From the NCBI GenBank assembly GCA_900549775.1, contig URPR01000002.1, forward strand, positions 1 to 64,000: a stretch of 64,000 nucleotides of DNA. The letters are read 5' to 3'. Position 1 is the stretch's first letter, and each line of letters starts with the position of its first letter. The notes beneath the pieces were generated by a model. It made no database searches and was not told the origin of the DNA. It saw only the letters and a list, made by a program, of their open reading frames with translations. This stretch comes from an uncultured Oscillospiraceae bacterium (GTDB lineage: Bacteria; Bacillota; Clostridia; Oscillospirales; Acutalibacteraceae). Below are positions 25,452 through 34,835 of the stretch, piece after piece. Position numbers and translations under genes: made by a program.

Positions 25452-28400
25452 ATGCTAAATGTTAAGCCGGTGCACATGGGAAAGAATGTAAGAATGAGTT
25501 TTTCGAATAATGAAGAAATTTTGAAGATGCCAAATCTCATAGAAATTCAAAAAAATTCTTACAATTGGTTCCTAAATGAAGGTTTAAAGGAGGTTTTTAA
25601 AGACGTTTCAGGCATTACAGATTATACCGGAAATTTAGTTTTAGATTTTCTAGATTATCATTTAGACTCTGATAAACCAAACTACAGCATAGCTGAATGT
25701 AAAGAAAGAGATGCAACGTATTCGGCAGCACTTAGGGTTAAGGCAAGGCTTTTAAACAAGGAAAATGGCGAGATAAAAGAATCAGATGTTTTTATGGGAG
25801 ATTTCCCTTTAATGACCGATAGTGGCACTTTTGTTATAAATGGTGCAGAACGTGTTATAGTATCGCAACTGGTGAGGTCGCCGGGCGTTTACTATAAAAT
25901 GGAATATGATAAAACCGGTAAAGAATTATTTTCGTCTACAGTTATACCGAATCGTGGCGCGTGGCTCGAGTATGAAAATGATGCAAATGATGTTCTTTAC
26001 GTTAGAATAGATAAAAATAGAAAAATCCCCATAACCGTACTGATAAGAGCTTTAGGGCTTGGTACGGATGATGAAATTATAGAGTATTTTGGGAGAGATG
26101 CAAGAATTTTAGCTACCATTGAAAAAGATGCTTGCAAAACTTTGGAAGAAGGCTTGATAGAAGTTTACAAGAAACTTCGTCCGAGTGAACCTCCAACACT
26201 TGATAGCGCAAAAGCTCACTTAGAAATGCTCTTGTTTGACGAAAGACGATACGATATTTCTAGAGTAGGACGTTATAAATACAATAAGAAACTAAACTTA
26301 ATGGGCCGAATTTTAGGCAACGTTCTTGCTCAACCGGTTGCAAATCCTATGACAGGCGAAATTATCTTAGACAAAGGCGAAACAGTTACTTATGAGAAAG
26401 CTCTAGAAATTGAAAAGTCTGGAGCACATGCTGTTTATATTTTAAAAGAAGAAAAAGAAATAAAAGTCATTTCAAACGGCATGGTTGAAATAAACGATTT
26501 TATTAATTTTGATGCACATAAAGAATGTGGAATAAGAGAAAAAGTTTCTTTTAGAGTATTGTGCGAAATTTTAGAAAGTTGCGATAGCGACGATGAGTTG
26601 AAAGAAGCTATAACTGCACGTATTGATGAGCTTACACCTAAGACTATCACTACGGACGACATATTTGCATCTATAAATTACATGATGTGCTTAGCAGAAG
26701 GACTAGGGACTACAGACGATATAGACCATTTAGGAAACAGAAGAATACGATGCGTGGGAGAACTTCTTCAGAACCAGTTTAGAATAGGCTTTGCAAGACT
26801 TGAAAGAGTAATAAGGGAAAGAATGACTCTGCAAGCACAAGACCTTGAACTGCTGACTCCACAATCACTCATAAACATAAGGCCTGTAGTGGCGGCTATT
26901 AGAGAATTTTTTGGCTCGTCACCGCTTTCTCAATTTATGGATCAAACAAATCCTTTAGCGGAGCTTACTCATAAAAGAAGGTTGTCTGCGCTTGGCCCTG
27001 GTGGACTTTCAAGAGACAGAGCGGGCTTTGAAGTTCGAGATGTTCACTATAGTCACTATGGAAGAATGTGTCCTATAGAAACGCCGGAAGGACCTAATAT
27101 AGGGTTAATTTCGTACCTTGCAACGTTTGCGAGGATTAATGAATATGGGTTTATAGAGGCACCGTTCAGGAAAGTGGATAAAGAAACAGGCATAGTCACA
27201 AAAGAAGTAGTCTATATGACTGCCGATGTGGAAGATGATTTCATAGTGGCACAAGCAAACGAACCGCTTACTGAAGATGGACGATTTAAAAATGCTAAAA
27301 TAATTGGTCGATTTAGAGATGAGTTTGTTGAAATAGAAAGCGATAAGGCAGATTACATGGACATTTGCCCGAGGATGGTTGTATCTGTTGCTACGTCTAT
27401 GATTCCGTTTCTTGAAAACGATGACGCAAACCGTGCATTAATGGGTTCTAACATGCAACGTCAAGCGGTTCCGCTTTTAAAGTCAGAATCTCCAATAGTA
27501 GCTACCGGAATGGAATATCAAGCGGGGGTAGATTCTGGTGTTTGTGTACTTGCAAAAGATGACGGTACAGTTACGAAGGTAAGTGCTAGAGAGATTACTG
27601 TTAAATATGATAACGGAAAAAAGGAAACTTACATTCTTTCAAAATTTATTCGTTCAAACCAAAGCACATGTGTAAACCAAGTTCCGGTGGTTAATGAAGG
27701 TCAAAAAGTTGTTGAGGGTGAAGTTTTAGCAGATGGACCGGCAACAAATAACGGTGAAATAAGCTTAGGAAAGAATGCTTTGATCGGGTTTATGACTTGG
27801 GAAGGTTATAACTACGAAGACGCTGTTTTAATTAGTGAAAAATTAGTTCGTGACGATGTATATACGTCCATCCATATAGAAGAATACGAAACAGAAGCAA
27901 GAGATACCAAGCTAGGTCCGGAGGAAATTACAAGGGACATTCCGAATGTAGGTGAAGATGTACTTAAAGACTTAGATGCAACTGGGATAATCAGGGTAGG
28001 TACAGAAGTACATGCTGGTGATATTCTGGTTGGTAAGGTTACTCCTAAGGGCGAAACAGAACTTACGGCTGAAGAAAGATTGCTTCGTGCTATTTTCGGG
28101 GAAAAAGCAAGGGAAGTCAGAGATACATCTTTGCGAGTACCACATGGCGCATATGGCGTGGTTGTAGATGTAAAAGTATTCACGAGGGAAAATAGTAACG
28201 ATGAGCTGGCACCGGGAGTAAATAAAGTTGTAAGATGCTACATTGCGCAAAAGAGAAAACTCTCTGTAGGAGACAAAATGGCTGGTCGTCACGGTAACAA
28301 AGGTGTTGTTTCAAGGATTTTACCGGTTGAAGATATGCCGTTTCTACCGGATGGTACACCTTTAGACATAGTACTTAATCCGCTAGGTGTTCCTTCTCGT

Positions 28401-29237
28401 ATGAACATCGGTCAGGTACTTGAAGTGCACTTGGGGTACGCTGCAAAAGCTCTGGGGTGGAAGATAATGACTCCGGTTTTTGACGGTGCACATGAAGAAG
28501 ATATATTTGAATGTTTTAGGAAAGCTGGGTATAGTGAAGACGGAAAAACTTGGCTGAAAGACGGCCGAACAGGGGAGTACTTTGACAATCCTGTTACGGT
28601 AGGTTATATGTATTACTTGAAACTTCACCATTTGGTTGACGATAAGATCCATGCAAGATCTACAGGACCTTACTCATTAGTTACTCAGCAGCCTTTGGGC
28701 GGTAAGGCTCAATTTGGTGGACAGCGCTTTGGAGAAATGGAAGTTTGGGCGCTGGAAGCTTATGGCGCAGCATACACATTGCAAGAAATTTTGACTGTGA
28801 AGTCAGATGATGTAGTGGGTAGGGTAAAGACTTATGAATCGATAGTTAAAGGCCAAAATGTACCTAAACCTGGCATACCGGAATCGTTTAAAGTTCTGAT
28901 AAAAGAGCTACAGTCTTTGAGTCTGGACATAAAAGTTTTAGACAAAAACAAAGATGAGATAGACTTAAAGAGAGACTTTAGCGAAGACGATGCTGCAGAA
29001 TTTATTCCGACAAAGCATAGTGACTTTAAGGAAGATGAAGTGATGACATCACTTGAAGGGTTCTCGCTTGACGAAGACGACGATGACAATAATATGTTAG
29101 CTGATCCGGAAGCTTTTGATGAAATGAATGACGATGATGACGCGGATGAAAGCATGGACGAATATGTAGAAGATGCACTTGACGATGGCGATGGTGATCT
29201 TGAAGATATGGATGAATTAACGACAGAATTAGATTAA
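25452..29237 (+). CDS. rpoB: DNA-directed RNA polymerase beta subunit
   Basis: Catalytic beta subunit, about 1261 aa. Conserved blocks include the rifampicin region (GSSPLSQFMDQTNPLAELTH) and GDKMAGRHGNKGVVS, VEDMPFLPDGTPLDIVLNP and GGKAQFGGQRFGEMEVWALE. I use the ATG at 25452, with GGAGTGG 8 bases upstream; an in-frame TTG at 25431 has a poor site. After the usual end (about residue 1190) the protein carries a very acidic tail of about 70 residues, rich in Asp and Glu. rpoC follows within 17 bases. The upstream rplKAJL genes common in other bacteria are absent here. Confidence 0.97.
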   Translation: MLNVKPVHMGKNVRMSFSNNEEILKMPNLIEIQKNSYNWFLNEGLKEVFKDVSGITDYTGNLVLDFLDYHLDSDKPNYSIAECKERDATYSAALRVKARLLNKENGEIKESDVFMGDFPLMTDSGTFVINGAERVIVSQLVRSPGVYYKMEYDKTGKELFSSTVIPNRGAWLEYENDANDVLYVRIDKNRKIPITVLIRALGLGTDDEIIEYFGRDARILATIEKDACKTLEEGLIEVYKKLRPSEPPTLDSAKAHLEMLLFDERRYDISRVGRYKYNKKLNLMGRILGNVLAQPVANPMTGEIILDKGETVTYEKALEIEKSGAHAVYILKEEKEIKVISNGMVEINDFINFDAHKECGIREKVSFRVLCEILESCDSDDELKEAITARIDELTPKTITTDDIFASINYMMCLAEGLGTTDDIDHLGNRRIRCVGELLQNQFRIGFARLERVIRERMTLQAQDLELLTPQSLINIRPVVAAIREFFGSSPLSQFMDQTNPLAELTHKRRLSALGPGGLSRDRAGFEVRDVHYSHYGRMCPIETPEGPNIGLISYLATFARINEYGFIEAPFRKVDKETGIVTKEVVYMTADVEDDFIVAQANEPLTEDGRFKNAKIIGRFRDEFVEIESDKADYMDICPRMVVSVATSMIPFLENDDANRALMGSNMQRQAVPLLKSESPIVATGMEYQAGVDSGVCVLAKDDGTVTKVSAREITVKYDNGKKETYILSKFIRSNQSTCVNQVPVVNEGQKVVEGEVLADGPATNNGEISLGKNALIGFMTWEGYNYEDAVLISEKLVRDDVYTSIHIEEYETEARDTKLGPEEITRDIPNVGEDVLKDLDATGIIRVGTEVHAGDILVGKVTPKGETELTAEERLLRAIFGEKAREVRDTSLRVPHGAYGVVVDVKVFTRENSNDELAPGVNKVVRCYIAQKRKLSVGDKMAGRHGNKGVVSRILPVEDMPFLPDGTPLDIVLNPLGVPSRMNIGQVLEVHLGYAAKALGWKIMTPVFDGAHEEDIFECFRKAGYSEDGKTWLKDGRTGEYFDNPVTVGYMYYLKLHHLVDDKIHARSTGPYSLVTQQPLGGKAQFGGQRFGEMEVWALEAYGAAYTLQEILTVKSDDVVGRVKTYESIVKGQNVPKPGIPESFKVLIKELQSLSLDIKVLDKNKDEIDLKRDFSEDDAAEFIPTKHSDFKEDEVMTSLEGFSLDEDDDDNNMLADPEAFDEMNDDDDADESMDEYVEDALDDGDGDLEDMDELTTELD

Positions 29238-29253
29238 TATGGGGGACGAAATA

Positions 29254-32200
29254 ATGGAATTTAATGTATTTGAATCAATTAAGATCGGATTAGCTTCTCC
29301 CGAACAAATTAGAAAATGGTCGCATGGTGAAGTAAAAAAACCGGAAACGATAAATTACAGGACACTGAAGCCGGAAAGAGATGGATTATTTTGTGAAAGA
29401 ATCTTTGGCCCTCAGAAGGACTGGGAATGCCATTGCGGCAAATATAAAAGGATTAGATATAAGGGCAAGGTTTGTGATAGATGCGGCGTTGAGGTCACGA
29501 AATCTAAGGTAAGACGAGAAAGAATGGGACACATTGAGCTGGCAGCGCCGGTGTCGCACATATGGTATTTTAAGGGTATACCTTCAAGAATGGGGCTACT
29601 TCTAGACATTTCACCAAGGATGCTTGAAAAAGTTTTATATTTTGCAACTTATATTGTTACAGATCCTGGTGAAGCTAAGGAACTTGAAAAATGCCAATTT
29701 TTAACTGAAAGTGAATATCGTGACTTAAAAGAAAAGTATGAAGATGGATTTGAAGCTTTAATGGGCGCTGAGGCTATAAAGAAGCTTCTTAGCGAGTTGG
29801 ACCTTGACAAAATGGCAAAAGAAATAAAAGGTGAACTTGAATCAGCGTTAGGTCAAAAGCGTATAAGACTTTTAAAAAGATTAGAGGTAGTTGAGTCGTT
29901 CCGTATGTCCGGAAACAGACCTGAATGGATGATTTTGGATGTGCTACCGGTAATTCCGCCGGACCTGAGACCAATGGTTCAACTGGATGGTGGCAGATTT
30001 GCAACGTCTGACTTAAATGACCTTTACAGAAGGGTTATAAATAGAAATAACCGCTTATCCAGGCTAATGGAACTTGGTGCACCTGATATTATCATCAGGA
30101 ATGAGAAGCGTATGCTTCAGGAGGCTGTGGATGCGCTTATAGACAATGGTAGGCGTGGAAGACCGGTTACGGGCGCAAATAATAGACCACTGAAATCGTT
30201 ATCTGATATGCTAAAAGGTAAACAAGGCAGATTTAGACAGAACCTTTTAGGAAAGCGTGTAGACTATTCAGGGCGTTCGGTTATAGTTGTAGGACCGGAA
30301 CTAAAAATGTACCAGTGCGGTTTGCCAAAAGAAATGGCGCTGGAATTATTTAAACCGTTTGTAATGAAACGTCTTGTTGAAACCGGCGTATCTAACAATA
30401 TAAAATCTGCGAGAAAAGCGGTGGATAGAACAAAACCGGAAGTTTGGGACGCTTTGGAAACGGTGATAAAAGGACACCCTGTGCTTTTGAACCGTGCGCC
30501 TACTCTTCATAGGTTGGGAATACAAGCTTTTGAGCCTGTTTTAGTAGAAGGAAGAGCGTTAAAACTACATCCGTTGGTTTGTTCGGCTTACAACGCTGAC
30601 TTTGACGGAGATCAAATGGCTGTGCATATACCACTTTCAGCGGAAGCTCAAGCAGAAGCAAGATTCTTGATGCTAGCTGCGGGAAACCTTTTGAAACCAT
30701 CTGATGGACGTCCAGTAGCGGTGCCTAGCCAAGATATGATATTAGGTTCTTACTATTTAACGTTGGAAAAAGACGGAGAAAAAGGCGAAGGTAAGGTATT
30801 TAGAGACTTTGACGAAGTGCTGATGGCGTACGATGCAAAAGTTATAACACTTCATGCGAAAATTAAAGTAAGAAGAACTGTAGAGTTTGATGGCAGAAAA
30901 ATAACCGGAATTATAAATACAACAGCGGGGAAAATTATTTTCAATAAGCCAATACCGCAAGATTTAGGCTTTGTGAACAGAAATACACCTGAAGATGCTT
31001 TGAGGTTAGAAGTTGACTTTTTGGTAGGTAAAAAACAACTTGGCAAAATAGTAGAAAAATGCATGAAGAAGCACGGTACGAAAATAACTTCACAAGTTTT
31101 AGATGAAATAAAATCGCAGGGCTTTAAATATTCGACCAGGGGGGCTATTACTGTAGCGGTCTGTGATGCAGTTATTCCACCGGCTAAGAAGGAAATCATA
31201 AAGGATGCTGAAGAGCAAATAGAAAAGATAGGTCGTCAATTTAAAAGAGGACTTGTATCGAACGAAGAAAGAAGAGAGCATACTTTAAAGATTTGGGAAA
31301 AGGCTACAAATGACGTAACTTCAGCGCTTCAAAATAACCTGGATAAATATAACCCAATTTTTATGATGGCAGATTCAGGTGCTCGTGGCTCAATGAGTCA
31401 GATAAGACAATTGGCGGGTATGCGTGGACTTATCGCGAATACGTCTGGTGAAACGATTGAAGTTCCGATTCGTGCAAATTACCGTGAGGGTCTAAACATA
31501 CTTGAATACTTTATTTCATCTCGTGGTGCTAGAAAAGGTTTAGCCGATATGGCTCTTAGAACGGCCGACTCTGGATACTTGACGAGGCGTTTGGTGGATG
31601 TCGCTCAAGATGTTATTATCCGTGAAGACGATTGTGGAACAGAAGAAGGGCTTGTAGTATTTGAAATAAAGGATGGTAACGAATCTATTGAGAGTCTTAA
31701 CGAAAGACTAGTGGGCAGATACTTATGTCATGACTTTGTAGATGAGAAAACGGGGGAAGTTTTAGTAAGCAAAGATAAAATGATGGATGATAATGATGCT
31801 GAAACTATTTTGAAATCCGGTGTAGAAAAAATTGAAATAAGATCTATATTGACATGTAAAGCAAAACACGGTGTATGCAAGAAATGCTATGGTTCTAACT
31901 TAGCAAATGGTATGCCGGTTACGATAGGCGAAGCAGTAGGGATTATTGCGGCACAGTCTATAGGTGAGCCTGGTACTCAGCTTACCATGAGAAACTTCCA
32001 CACTGGTGGTGTAGCAGGTGGAGAAGATATTACTCAAGGTTTGCCTAGGGTTGAAGAACTTTTTGAAAGCCGTAAGCCGAAACACTTGGCGATTATCAGT
32101 GAACTTTCGGGAACGGTTAGGTTCGAGGAAATTAAGAAAAATCGTCATGTCGTGATAAGCAACAAAGAATCCGGGGAAGAGGTTTCGTACATGATACCTT

Positions 32201-32844
32201 TCGGCTCTAGGGTACGGGTGCAGGAAGGTCAAGAGATCACCGCCGGAGATAGGTTGACCGAAGGGTCAGTTAACCCGCATGATGTCTTGGCTATAAGTGG
32301 TGCCTCAGCTGTACAGAATTACCTTATTCAGGAAGTACAAAGAGTTTATCGTATGCAAGGTGTTGACATTAACGATAAACATATAGAAGTCATAGTGCGA
32401 CAGATGATGAGAAAAGTAAGGGTTAAGGACCCGGGAGACACGAAACTTTTAGCAAGCACTTTTGCGGATAAGGTTGATGTCGAGGAAGCTAATAATGAGA
32501 TTAAAGAAAGAGTGGCTAATGGTGAAGAAGGCTTGCAAGAAGCTAGAACGATGCCTGTACTTTTAGGTATAACTAAAGCATCTTTAGCAACAGACTCGTT
32601 CTTATCGGCAGCTTCGTTCCAGGAGACTACCAGAGTATTGACTGACGCGGCTATAAAAGGCAAAGTCGATCCTTTAATAGGCTTAAAGGAAAATGTAATT
32701 ATCGGTAAATTAGTTCCTGCAGGTACTGGAATGCACAGGTACAGCGATGTTATTTTAGAAAAAAATGAGGAACCTCAAGAAGAGTCAGCCTGTGAAGAAG
32801 CTGAAGTTTCTCAAGAAATTGAAGAAGTGTTGACAGAGAACTAA
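29254..32844 (+). CDS. rpoC: DNA-directed RNA polymerase beta' subunit
   Basis: Catalytic beta' subunit of about 1196 aa, close to the 1199 aa of Bacillus. The N-terminal zinc finger uses CHCGKYKRIRYKGKVCDRCG (about residues 56-75), the catalytic Mg loop is YNADFDGDQMAVH (about 445-457), and the second zinc site is around CKAKHGVCKKCYG (about 870-882). The start is the ATG at 29254 with GGGGG upstream, giving MEFNVFESIKIGLASPEQI like other RpoC; an in-frame ATG at 29239 would add five residues. It ends in a short Glu-rich tail. Confidence 0.98.
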   Translation: MEFNVFESIKIGLASPEQIRKWSHGEVKKPETINYRTLKPERDGLFCERIFGPQKDWECHCGKYKRIRYKGKVCDRCGVEVTKSKVRRERMGHIELAAPVSHIWYFKGIPSRMGLLLDISPRMLEKVLYFATYIVTDPGEAKELEKCQFLTESEYRDLKEKYEDGFEALMGAEAIKKLLSELDLDKMAKEIKGELESALGQKRIRLLKRLEVVESFRMSGNRPEWMILDVLPVIPPDLRPMVQLDGGRFATSDLNDLYRRVINRNNRLSRLMELGAPDIIIRNEKRMLQEAVDALIDNGRRGRPVTGANNRPLKSLSDMLKGKQGRFRQNLLGKRVDYSGRSVIVVGPELKMYQCGLPKEMALELFKPFVMKRLVETGVSNNIKSARKAVDRTKPEVWDALETVIKGHPVLLNRAPTLHRLGIQAFEPVLVEGRALKLHPLVCSAYNADFDGDQMAVHIPLSAEAQAEARFLMLAAGNLLKPSDGRPVAVPSQDMILGSYYLTLEKDGEKGEGKVFRDFDEVLMAYDAKVITLHAKIKVRRTVEFDGRKITGIINTTAGKIIFNKPIPQDLGFVNRNTPEDALRLEVDFLVGKKQLGKIVEKCMKKHGTKITSQVLDEIKSQGFKYSTRGAITVAVCDAVIPPAKKEIIKDAEEQIEKIGRQFKRGLVSNEERREHTLKIWEKATNDVTSALQNNLDKYNPIFMMADSGARGSMSQIRQLAGMRGLIANTSGETIEVPIRANYREGLNILEYFISSRGARKGLADMALRTADSGYLTRRLVDVAQDVIIREDDCGTEEGLVVFEIKDGNESIESLNERLVGRYLCHDFVDEKTGEVLVSKDKMMDDNDAETILKSGVEKIEIRSILTCKAKHGVCKKCYGSNLANGMPVTIGEAVGIIAAQSIGEPGTQLTMRNFHTGGVAGGEDITQGLPRVEELFESRKPKHLAIISELSGTVRFEEIKKNRHVVISNKESGEEVSYMIPFGSRVRVQEGQEITAGDRLTEGSVNPHDVLAISGASAVQNYLIQEVQRVYRMQGVDINDKHIEVIVRQMMRKVRVKDPGDTKLLASTFADKVDVEEANNEIKERVANGEEGLQEARTMPVLLGITKASLATDSFLSAASFQETTRVLTDAAIKGKVDPLIGLKENVIIGKLVPAGTGMHRYSDVILEKNEEPQEESACEEAEVSQEIEEVLTEN

Positions 32845-32876
32845 AAAATATGGTATTATAAAACAGCTAAAGTTTT

Positions 32877-32902
32877 CTTGGGCAAATTTAATATTTGCCC
32901 AA
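32877..32902 (+). terminator. hairpin after rpoC
   Basis: Perfect 11-bp inverted repeat (arm CTTGGGCAAAT) with a loop of 3-4 bases, 32 bases after rpoC. The following TTTATTA is a weak T-tract, so it may terminate partially. Confidence 0.7.
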
Positions 32903-33004
32903 GTTTATTAATAACGAATATAAGTAAAAATTAAAGGAAACTTAGCTTTTATTCTCGGTTATAAATCGGTTGTGATTATGAGATATTTGAGGGTAGCTGT
33001 TGCT

Positions 33005-33094
33005 CGCCGCGAGGCGCGCCGTCACTTAAAGTGACGGCGCAAAAAAGGCGAAAGCCTTTTTCACAAGCGCAAAGCACTTGTGGCCTTGCGGCCA
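33005..33094. repeat. GC-rich block of five consecutive hairpins
   Basis: Between rpoC and rpsL, 90 GC-rich bases in an AT-rich context fold into hairpins laid end to end: CGCC-GCGA-GGCG (33005-33016), 10-bp arms GCGCCGTCAC (33016-33040), AAAAAGGC-GAAA-GCCTTTTT (33042-33061), CACAAG/CTTGTG (33062-33082) and TGGCC-TTGC-GGCCA (33081-33094). Two loops are GNRA tetraloops. No reading frame uses it. It could be an interspersed palindromic element (REP/MITE-like) or a structured RNA. The rest of the 331-base gap 32845-33175 holds only the rpoC hairpin and the rpsL upstream region. Confidence 0.7.
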
Positions 33095-33175
33095 GGGGTG
33101 GTATAACTATCTTAATTTAACTTATATAAACGACGGATTTTTAACATATATAATTTTAAATTAAGGAGGTGTAGT

Positions 33176-33604
33176 ATGCCAACTTTTAACCAGTTAGTCA
33201 GAAAAGGTAGGGAAGTTTCTGAAAAGAAATCGACTGCTCCTGCTCTTTCTAAGGGATGGAATTCGAAAAAACGAGAATCAACAGATCAAACATCCCCACA
33301 GAAAAGAGGAGTTTGCACTGCTGTAAAGACAGCAACGCCTAAGAAACCTAATTCAGCGCTAAGGAAAATTGCGAGGGTAAGGCTATCGAACGGAATAGAA
33401 GTAAGTTCATACATTCCGGGCGAAGGTCACAACTTACAAGAGCATAGTGTTGTTTTGATTCGAGGCGGACGTGTAAAAGACCTTCCTGGTGTTCGTTACC
33501 ATATAGTTAGGGGAACGCTAGACGCTCAAGGTGTTGCAAAACGTATGCAAGCTCGAAGCAAATACGGAGCAAAGAAACCAAAAGCTGGTGCTGCTAAAAA
33601 GTAG
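33176..33604 (+). CDS. rpsL: 30S ribosomal protein S12
   Basis: Decoding-centre protein, first gene of the str operon. It has 142 aa, the long clostridial form with extra residues near 22-45 (WNSKKRESTDQTSPQKRG). The streptomycin-site blocks KKPNSALRKIARVRLSNG and GRVKDLPGVRYHIVRG are present, with the conserved Lys in TPKKPN. AAGGAGGTG precedes the ATG. Confidence 0.98.
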   Translation: MPTFNQLVRKGREVSEKKSTAPALSKGWNSKKRESTDQTSPQKRGVCTAVKTATPKKPNSALRKIARVRLSNGIEVSSYIPGEGHNLQEHSVVLIRGGRVKDLPGVRYHIVRGTLDAQGVAKRMQARSKYGAKKPKAGAAKK

Positions 33605-33737
33605 AGAAGAAATTGACAAAACTTAAGTTAATATACAACGCGGAAGTGTTTTTATATAAATGCCTCTGTGTTGGCAAGACGGGAGTTTGTCGCTTTCGAG
33701 TACCAATGATATCACTTGTATGAAGGAGGGAAGTAAA

Positions 33738-34208
33738 GTGCCAAGAAGAGGTTCAATAGCGAAACGTGATGTTTTGCCAGATCCAATGTACAATTCAAAG
33801 CTTGTTACTCGCTTAATAAACAATGTCATGTATGACGGTAAACGCGGTGTAGCTCAAAGGATAGTTTACGGAGCATTCGACATAATAAGGGAGAAAACAG
33901 GAAAAGAGCCGCTTGAAGTTTTCGAAACAGCAATGGAAAACATCATGCCAGTTCTTGAAGTTAAGGCTCGCCGAGTAGGAGGCGCGACTTATCAAGTGCC
34001 AATAGAAGTTAGGCCTGAAAGACGTCAAACTTTAGGACTTAGATGGTTGACCAACTATTCAAGGGCGAGATCTGAAAGAACTATGAGAGAAAGACTAGCG
34101 TCTGAGATTTTAGATGCTATCAACGAAACGGGCGGAGCAGTCAAAAAGCGTGATGACACGCATAAAATGGCTGAAGCAAATAAAGCTTTTGCACACTATA
34201 GATGGTAA
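33738..34208 (+). CDS. rpsG: 30S ribosomal protein S7
   Basis: 16S rRNA 3'-domain assembly protein, 156 aa, exactly the usual length from the GTG at 33738 (AAGGAGGG upstream; start PRRGSIAKRDVLPDP). Upstream in-frame codons would add a non-conserved extension. The 133-base gap to rpsL contains a GC-richer stretch around 33660-33710 that could hold an S7 autoregulatory fold, as known in the E. coli str operon; I cannot confirm it. fusA does not follow directly: a secreted-protein gene intervenes. Confidence 0.97.
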   Translation: MPRRGSIAKRDVLPDPMYNSKLVTRLINNVMYDGKRGVAQRIVYGAFDIIREKTGKEPLEVFETAMENIMPVLEVKARRVGGATYQVPIEVRPERRQTLGLRWLTNYSRARSERTMRERLASEILDAINETGGAVKKRDDTHKMAEANKAFAHYRW

Positions 34209-34361
34209 TTTATCATTTAATGGAGCAAACTTGCAAGGCTATGGGTTAAACAATTTCTTAGAAAAATTGATTGCAATGATTTTAGCTTTTAGTTTTATTT
34301 TAAATTTTCACAAACTAATTAAATACAAAAGTCATTTATTTTGATGGAGGTATTTTGGTTT

Positions 34362-34769
34362 ATGAAAAAAGTTTTTTTTAAAAAAGCTACATGCTTTTTG
34401 CTAATTTTATTGATGGCGATGTCTAGCACAATGGTAATATGTTTTGCAGGCAAGAATAAAAGGAAAATTGAACATAGAACGCTGCATCCCGAATTCACAT
34501 CAGAAAATACATTATCTCGCGAGCGCTTACGTTTTAGATATAAAGAAGATAAAAGGTTCTTAGTAGAAATATACAATGATTGGTGTGAAGAGTTTGGTAG
34601 TGACAAACTATGTGTAAATGACATTTTCTTTATTGAAGAATTCAAAAAATTGTATATATTTTTAAATTCTCGGAAAGATTTGCCTGAAGTTGAGAGAGTT
34701 AAAACTTTTGATTTTCTTGATTATTGTGCTGAAATTAATGGCATTAATATTGAAGAAATAATCTCATAA
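34362..34769 (+). CDS. secreted hypothetical protein inside the str operon
   Basis: Unrecognised protein of 135 aa from the ATG at 34362 (ATGGAGG about 11 bases upstream). It has a clear signal peptide: KK, a hydrophobic core ending about residue 28, and likely cleavage after CFA before GKNKRK. The mature part of about 105 residues is charged and helical (RERLRFRYKEDKRFLVEIYNDW; FFIEEFKKLYIFL), with Cys in NDWCEEFG, KLCVND and DYCAE. It sits between rpsG and fusA, which are normally adjacent. Codon use looks more AT-rich than its neighbours, suggesting an insertion. Function unknown. Confidence 0.75.
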   Translation: MKKVFFKKATCFLLILLMAMSSTMVICFAGKNKRKIEHRTLHPEFTSENTLSRERLRFRYKEDKRFLVEIYNDWCEEFGSDKLCVNDIFFIEEFKKLYIFLNSRKDLPEVERVKTFDFLDYCAEINGINIEEIIS

Positions 34770-34835
34770 TCATAATTATTTGCAAAGTGATATTAAATTA
34801 TATACTCGCGAAGAGTGTAAGAAAGGAGAAATGTT

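Noticed and set aside
33005..33094. CRISPR array or rRNA/tRNA fragment as explanation of the GC-rich block
   Set aside because: There are no repeated units with spacers and no tRNA or rRNA consensus; the hairpins differ from each other.
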